From: Burkholderiales bacterium RIFCSPHIGHO2_01_FULL_63_240
GTDB taxonomy: Bacteria > Pseudomonadota > Gammaproteobacteria > Burkholderiales > Burkholderiaceae_C
Length of the DNA stretch: 64,000 nt
Reading direction: 5' to 3'
Assembly (NCBI GenBank): GCA_001770725.1
Contig: MERU01000002.1
Location: 372,001 to 436,000 of the forward strand
Part shown: positions 61,925 to 64,000 of the stretch, in pieces
Numbering within the stretch: the stretch's first letter is position 1
Layout: the number at the start of each line of letters is the position of its first letter
Translations under genes and position numbers: made by a program
The notes under the pieces: model-generated
What the model was told of the DNA's origin: nothing
Seen by the model: the letters and a program-made list of their open reading frames with translations, nothing else
The model's database searches: none

Positions 61925-64000
61925 TCAACGGCGACCGCGGCGGCCGCCACCACCACCGCCACCCCGGTTGGAGCGACCGCCACCGAAGTAGGCATCGGCA
62001 CCGATGTAGCCCACGGAGGTCTGCATGGGGTCGGGCTGACGGGGGCCGCCCTTTTGCTGCTTGCCGCCACCTTGGGGGCCGCCTTGGTCCTGATCGGGGC
62101 GACCAAAACCGGAGGTGATGCGCTTGGAGCCGCTCTTGACGAAGCGGCGATCGAACGTCTGCTCCAGCGGATTGGGGATCGGACCGAAGTGATCGTCTTC
62201 GTCATGGTCGTGCGGCCCCTGCGGCGCGCGGTCTGCCCCATGGCTGCGCGGCGGACGTTGGCCTTGCTGGCCACCCTGCCCGCCCTGACCTTGTTGAGGA
62301 CGGCCACCCTGGTTCGGGCCGCCATGGGGGCCGTTCGGGCCATTCTGACCGTTGCCACGCCCCTGCTTGCCACCGCGCTGGCCTTGCTGCCCCTGCGGGT
62401 GCTGACCGCCTTGCTGGCCGCCACGCTGACCTTGCTGGGCCTTGTGCTGCCCCTGACCCTGACCTTGCGGCCCCTGGCCCTTGTTCTTGCCATGGCCTTG
62501 CGGACCCCGGTCCTGCTCCTGGCGGTCCATGCCGGCCAGCGACTTCACGGCGCGGACATCGGACTCACCCAGCTCGACCCAGACCCCGCGACGCAGGCCG
62601 CGCGGCAGCACGATGGCGCCGTAGCGCACCCGGATCAGGCGGTTGACCGTCAGGCCGACCGCGTCGAACAGCTTGCGCACCTCGCGATTGCGCCCTTCGG
62701 TGATCACGACGCGATACCACTGGTTCACGCCCTCACCCAGGCCCTTGCTGACAGACAGGAAGGATGCCGCCTGGCCTTCGATTTCGACGCCGGTGAGCAG
62801 GCGCTCGCGCGAGGCCTCGTCCAGCGTACCCAGCACGCGGACCGCGTACTCGCGCTCCACGCCAAAGCGAGGGTGCATGAGCTGGTTGGCCAGTTCACCC
62901 GAGTTCGTGAACAGCAGCAGGCCTTCGGTGTTGAGGTCCAGGCGACCCACCGACATCCACTTGCCGTTCTGCAGGCGCGGCAGGCGACGGAACACCGTCG
63001 GGCGGCCTTGCGGGTCGTCGTGGGTGACGACCTCACCCACGGGCTTGTGATAAGCCAGGATGCGGGCCGCTGGCGGTGCGATGCGAACCTTGATGGGCTT
63101 GCCCGCCACCTTGACGCGGTCGCCATGCGAAATGCGCTGGCCGATGTGGGCGACCTGGTCATTGACCTCGATGCGCCCCTCTTCGATCATTTTCTCGATG
63201 TCGCGACGCGAACCCACACCCGACTGGGCCAACACCTTCTGCAGCTTGGGCGCATCGGGCTCGGGGCGCAGCACGCGCTTGTAAGGACCGGAAGCCTCGG
63301 CATCTTCGCCTTCGGATTCTTCTTCATGCGCCTTGTCGAACTCACCCGACAGCAGCTCGGCGAACACCTCGCTGGCCTGTTGCTCGGCCATGGCCGAACG
63401 GCGATTGAGGCGCAACTCAGTGCCGTCGTCTTCGCCTTCGGCGAAGGCTGCCGACTCATCGGCCGACTCGCTCGCCCCATCAACCGACAGTTGGGCCTCG
63501 CCCTCGGGGCGCGGGCCGCGATTGCGACGGCGCTCGCGGCGATCGCCACGACCACCTCGGCTCTCGCGGTCTTCACGCCCGCCGGAGCCACCTTCGCCGG
63601 CGCTTTGGGCTTCGCCCGACGCATCACCGGTCGCTTCGGCTTCGAAAGCAACGGTCGGCGCAACAGCGGGCGCGGCCACCGACTCGGCCGGCAAGGCCGA
63701 GACACCCTGCTCATCAGACGATGCAACCGCTTGCGCTGCCACATCCTCGACCGCCTTGCGACGAGGTGCGCGTTTGCGCGCCGGCGCAGCGCCATCGGCC
63801 TGCACGTCAGCCACCGGCTGGGCAACCGGGGCTTCAACGGCGGCCACGGCCTCGGCCGCGTCCACGTCCACCTTGCGGCGCCGCGGGGCACGCTTGGGCG
63901 CATCGGCTTCGGCTGCCGGCGCAGTGCCGGCGGTTTCGACCGAGGCCGCCTCGGCAGCTTCCGCGGCCTTGGTGCGACGGGCGCGCTTGGGTTTGACCGC
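61925..64000 (-). CDS. rluB: 23S rRNA pseudouridine synthase RluB, 5' end outside window
   Basis: The 691 visible residues have no start codon forced by a stop, so the N-terminus lies beyond 64000. A disordered Ala/Glu/Arg-rich region comes first (about 1-250, with RKRAPRRK-like basic patches), then an S4 domain (about 250-305, LQKVLAQSGVGSRRDIEKMI). The RsuA/RluB catalytic domain follows, with the nucleophile D355 in VGRLDLNTEGLLLFTNSGEL, and TEGRNREVRKLFDAVGLTVN. From about 493 there is a 200-residue Gln/Gly-rich tail ending in GGGGGGGRRGRR. It converts U2605 of 23S rRNA. ATG at 63391 could be an internal start, but the codon pattern stays gene-like upstream. Confidence 0.93.
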   Translation of the reverse strand, partial: AVKPKRARRTKAAEAAEAASVETAGTAPAAEADAPKRAPRRRKVDVDAAEAVAAVEAPVAQPVADVQADGAAPARKRAPRRKAVEDVAAQAVASSDEQGVSALPAESVAAPAVAPTVAFEAEATGDASGEAQSAGEGGSGGREDRESRGGRGDRRERRRNRGPRPEGEAQLSVDGASESADESAAFAEGEDDGTELRLNRRSAMAEQQASEVFAELLSGEFDKAHEEESEGEDAEASGPYKRVLRPEPDAPKLQKVLAQSGVGSRRDIEKMIEEGRIEVNDQVAHIGQRISHGDRVKVAGKPIKVRIAPPAARILAYHKPVGEVVTHDDPQGRPTVFRRLPRLQNGKWMSVGRLDLNTEGLLLFTNSGELANQLMHPRFGVEREYAVRVLGTLDEASRERLLTGVEIEGQAASFLSVSKGLGEGVNQWYRVVITEGRNREVRKLFDAVGLTVNRLIRVRYGAIVLPRGLRRGVWVELGESDVRAVKSLAGMDRQEQDRGPQGHGKNKGQGPQGQGQGQHKAQQGQRGGQQGGQHPQGQQGQRGGKQGRGNGQNGPNGPHGGPNQGGRPQQGQGGQGGQQGQRPPRSHGADRAPQGPHDHDEDDHFGPIPNPLEQTFDRRFVKSGSKRITSGFGRPDQDQGGPQGGGKQQKGGPRQPDPMQTSVGYIGADAYFGGGRSNRGGGGGGGRRGRR

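Overview
The window is a contiguous piece of a GC-rich chromosome with tightly packed, strongly G/C-ending genes. Gene content and order point to a betaproteobacterium of the order Burkholderiales: priB lies between rpsF and rpsR, hisZ-purA sits behind hfq-hflX-hflK-hflC, and a dctSR-dctPQM block is present. A Comamonadaceae or Leptothrix/Aquabacterium-like lineage is my guess (inference; no 16S gene is present). I see no phage, insertion sequence, CRISPR array or integrase. Almost everything is core housekeeping.

Region by region. (1) 1-1500: a VOC-fold gene cut by the window edge and a YciI/DGPF gene (minus strand), then the ribosome-rescue hydrolase arfB. (2) 1509-7367: a two-component system (DctR/DctS type) divergent from a TRAP C4-dicarboxylate transporter, dctPQM, with a terminator-like hairpin between dctP and dctQ. 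(3) 7484-15283: PEP carboxylase, then a tandem glycine riboswitch in front of gcvT-gcvH-gcvP. (4) 15449-21628: a soluble hybrid histidine kinase with PAS, receiver and HPt domains, then the divergent pair ppsR/ppsA. (5) 21678-24986: rpsF-priB-rpsR-rplI, then dnaB with DnaA-box-like sites in front. (6) 25060-41378, minus strand: a Bax-inhibitor-1 family membrane protein, then, read from high to low coordinates, rpsB-tsf-pyrH-frr | uppS-cdsA-dxr-rseP-bamA-skp-lpxD-fabZ-lpxA-lpxB-rnhB-RNA methyltransferase, the classic translation plus envelope/lipid A cluster. (7) 41689-44832: RNase R divergent from two identical tRNA-Leu(CAG) genes, each with its own promoter-like element and terminator. (8) 45009-61814, minus strand: ndk-rlmN-pilW-rodZ-ispG-hisS-yfgM-bamB-der, hfq-hflX-hflK-hflC-DUF2065-hisZ-purA and a phosphoribosyltransferase. 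(9) 61925-64000: rluB, open at its 5' end, with very long disordered flanks.

How they fit together: C4-dicarboxylate uptake (dctPQM), PEP carboxylase and PEP synthase with its regulatory kinase/phosphorylase set carbon flow at the C3/C4 node. The gcv operon is switched on by glycine. Most remaining genes build the outer membrane (lipid A, BamA/BamB, Skp), peptidoglycan carrier lipid, isoprenoids and ribosomes, or mature RNA. I did not find a convincing undescribed system. The best leads are regulatory: a dyad in front of dctP, DnaA boxes at dnaB, a shared extended -10 at stable-RNA and ribosomal-protein promoters, the rpsB leader, the degenerate receiver in the hybrid kinase and the disordered tails of RluB.
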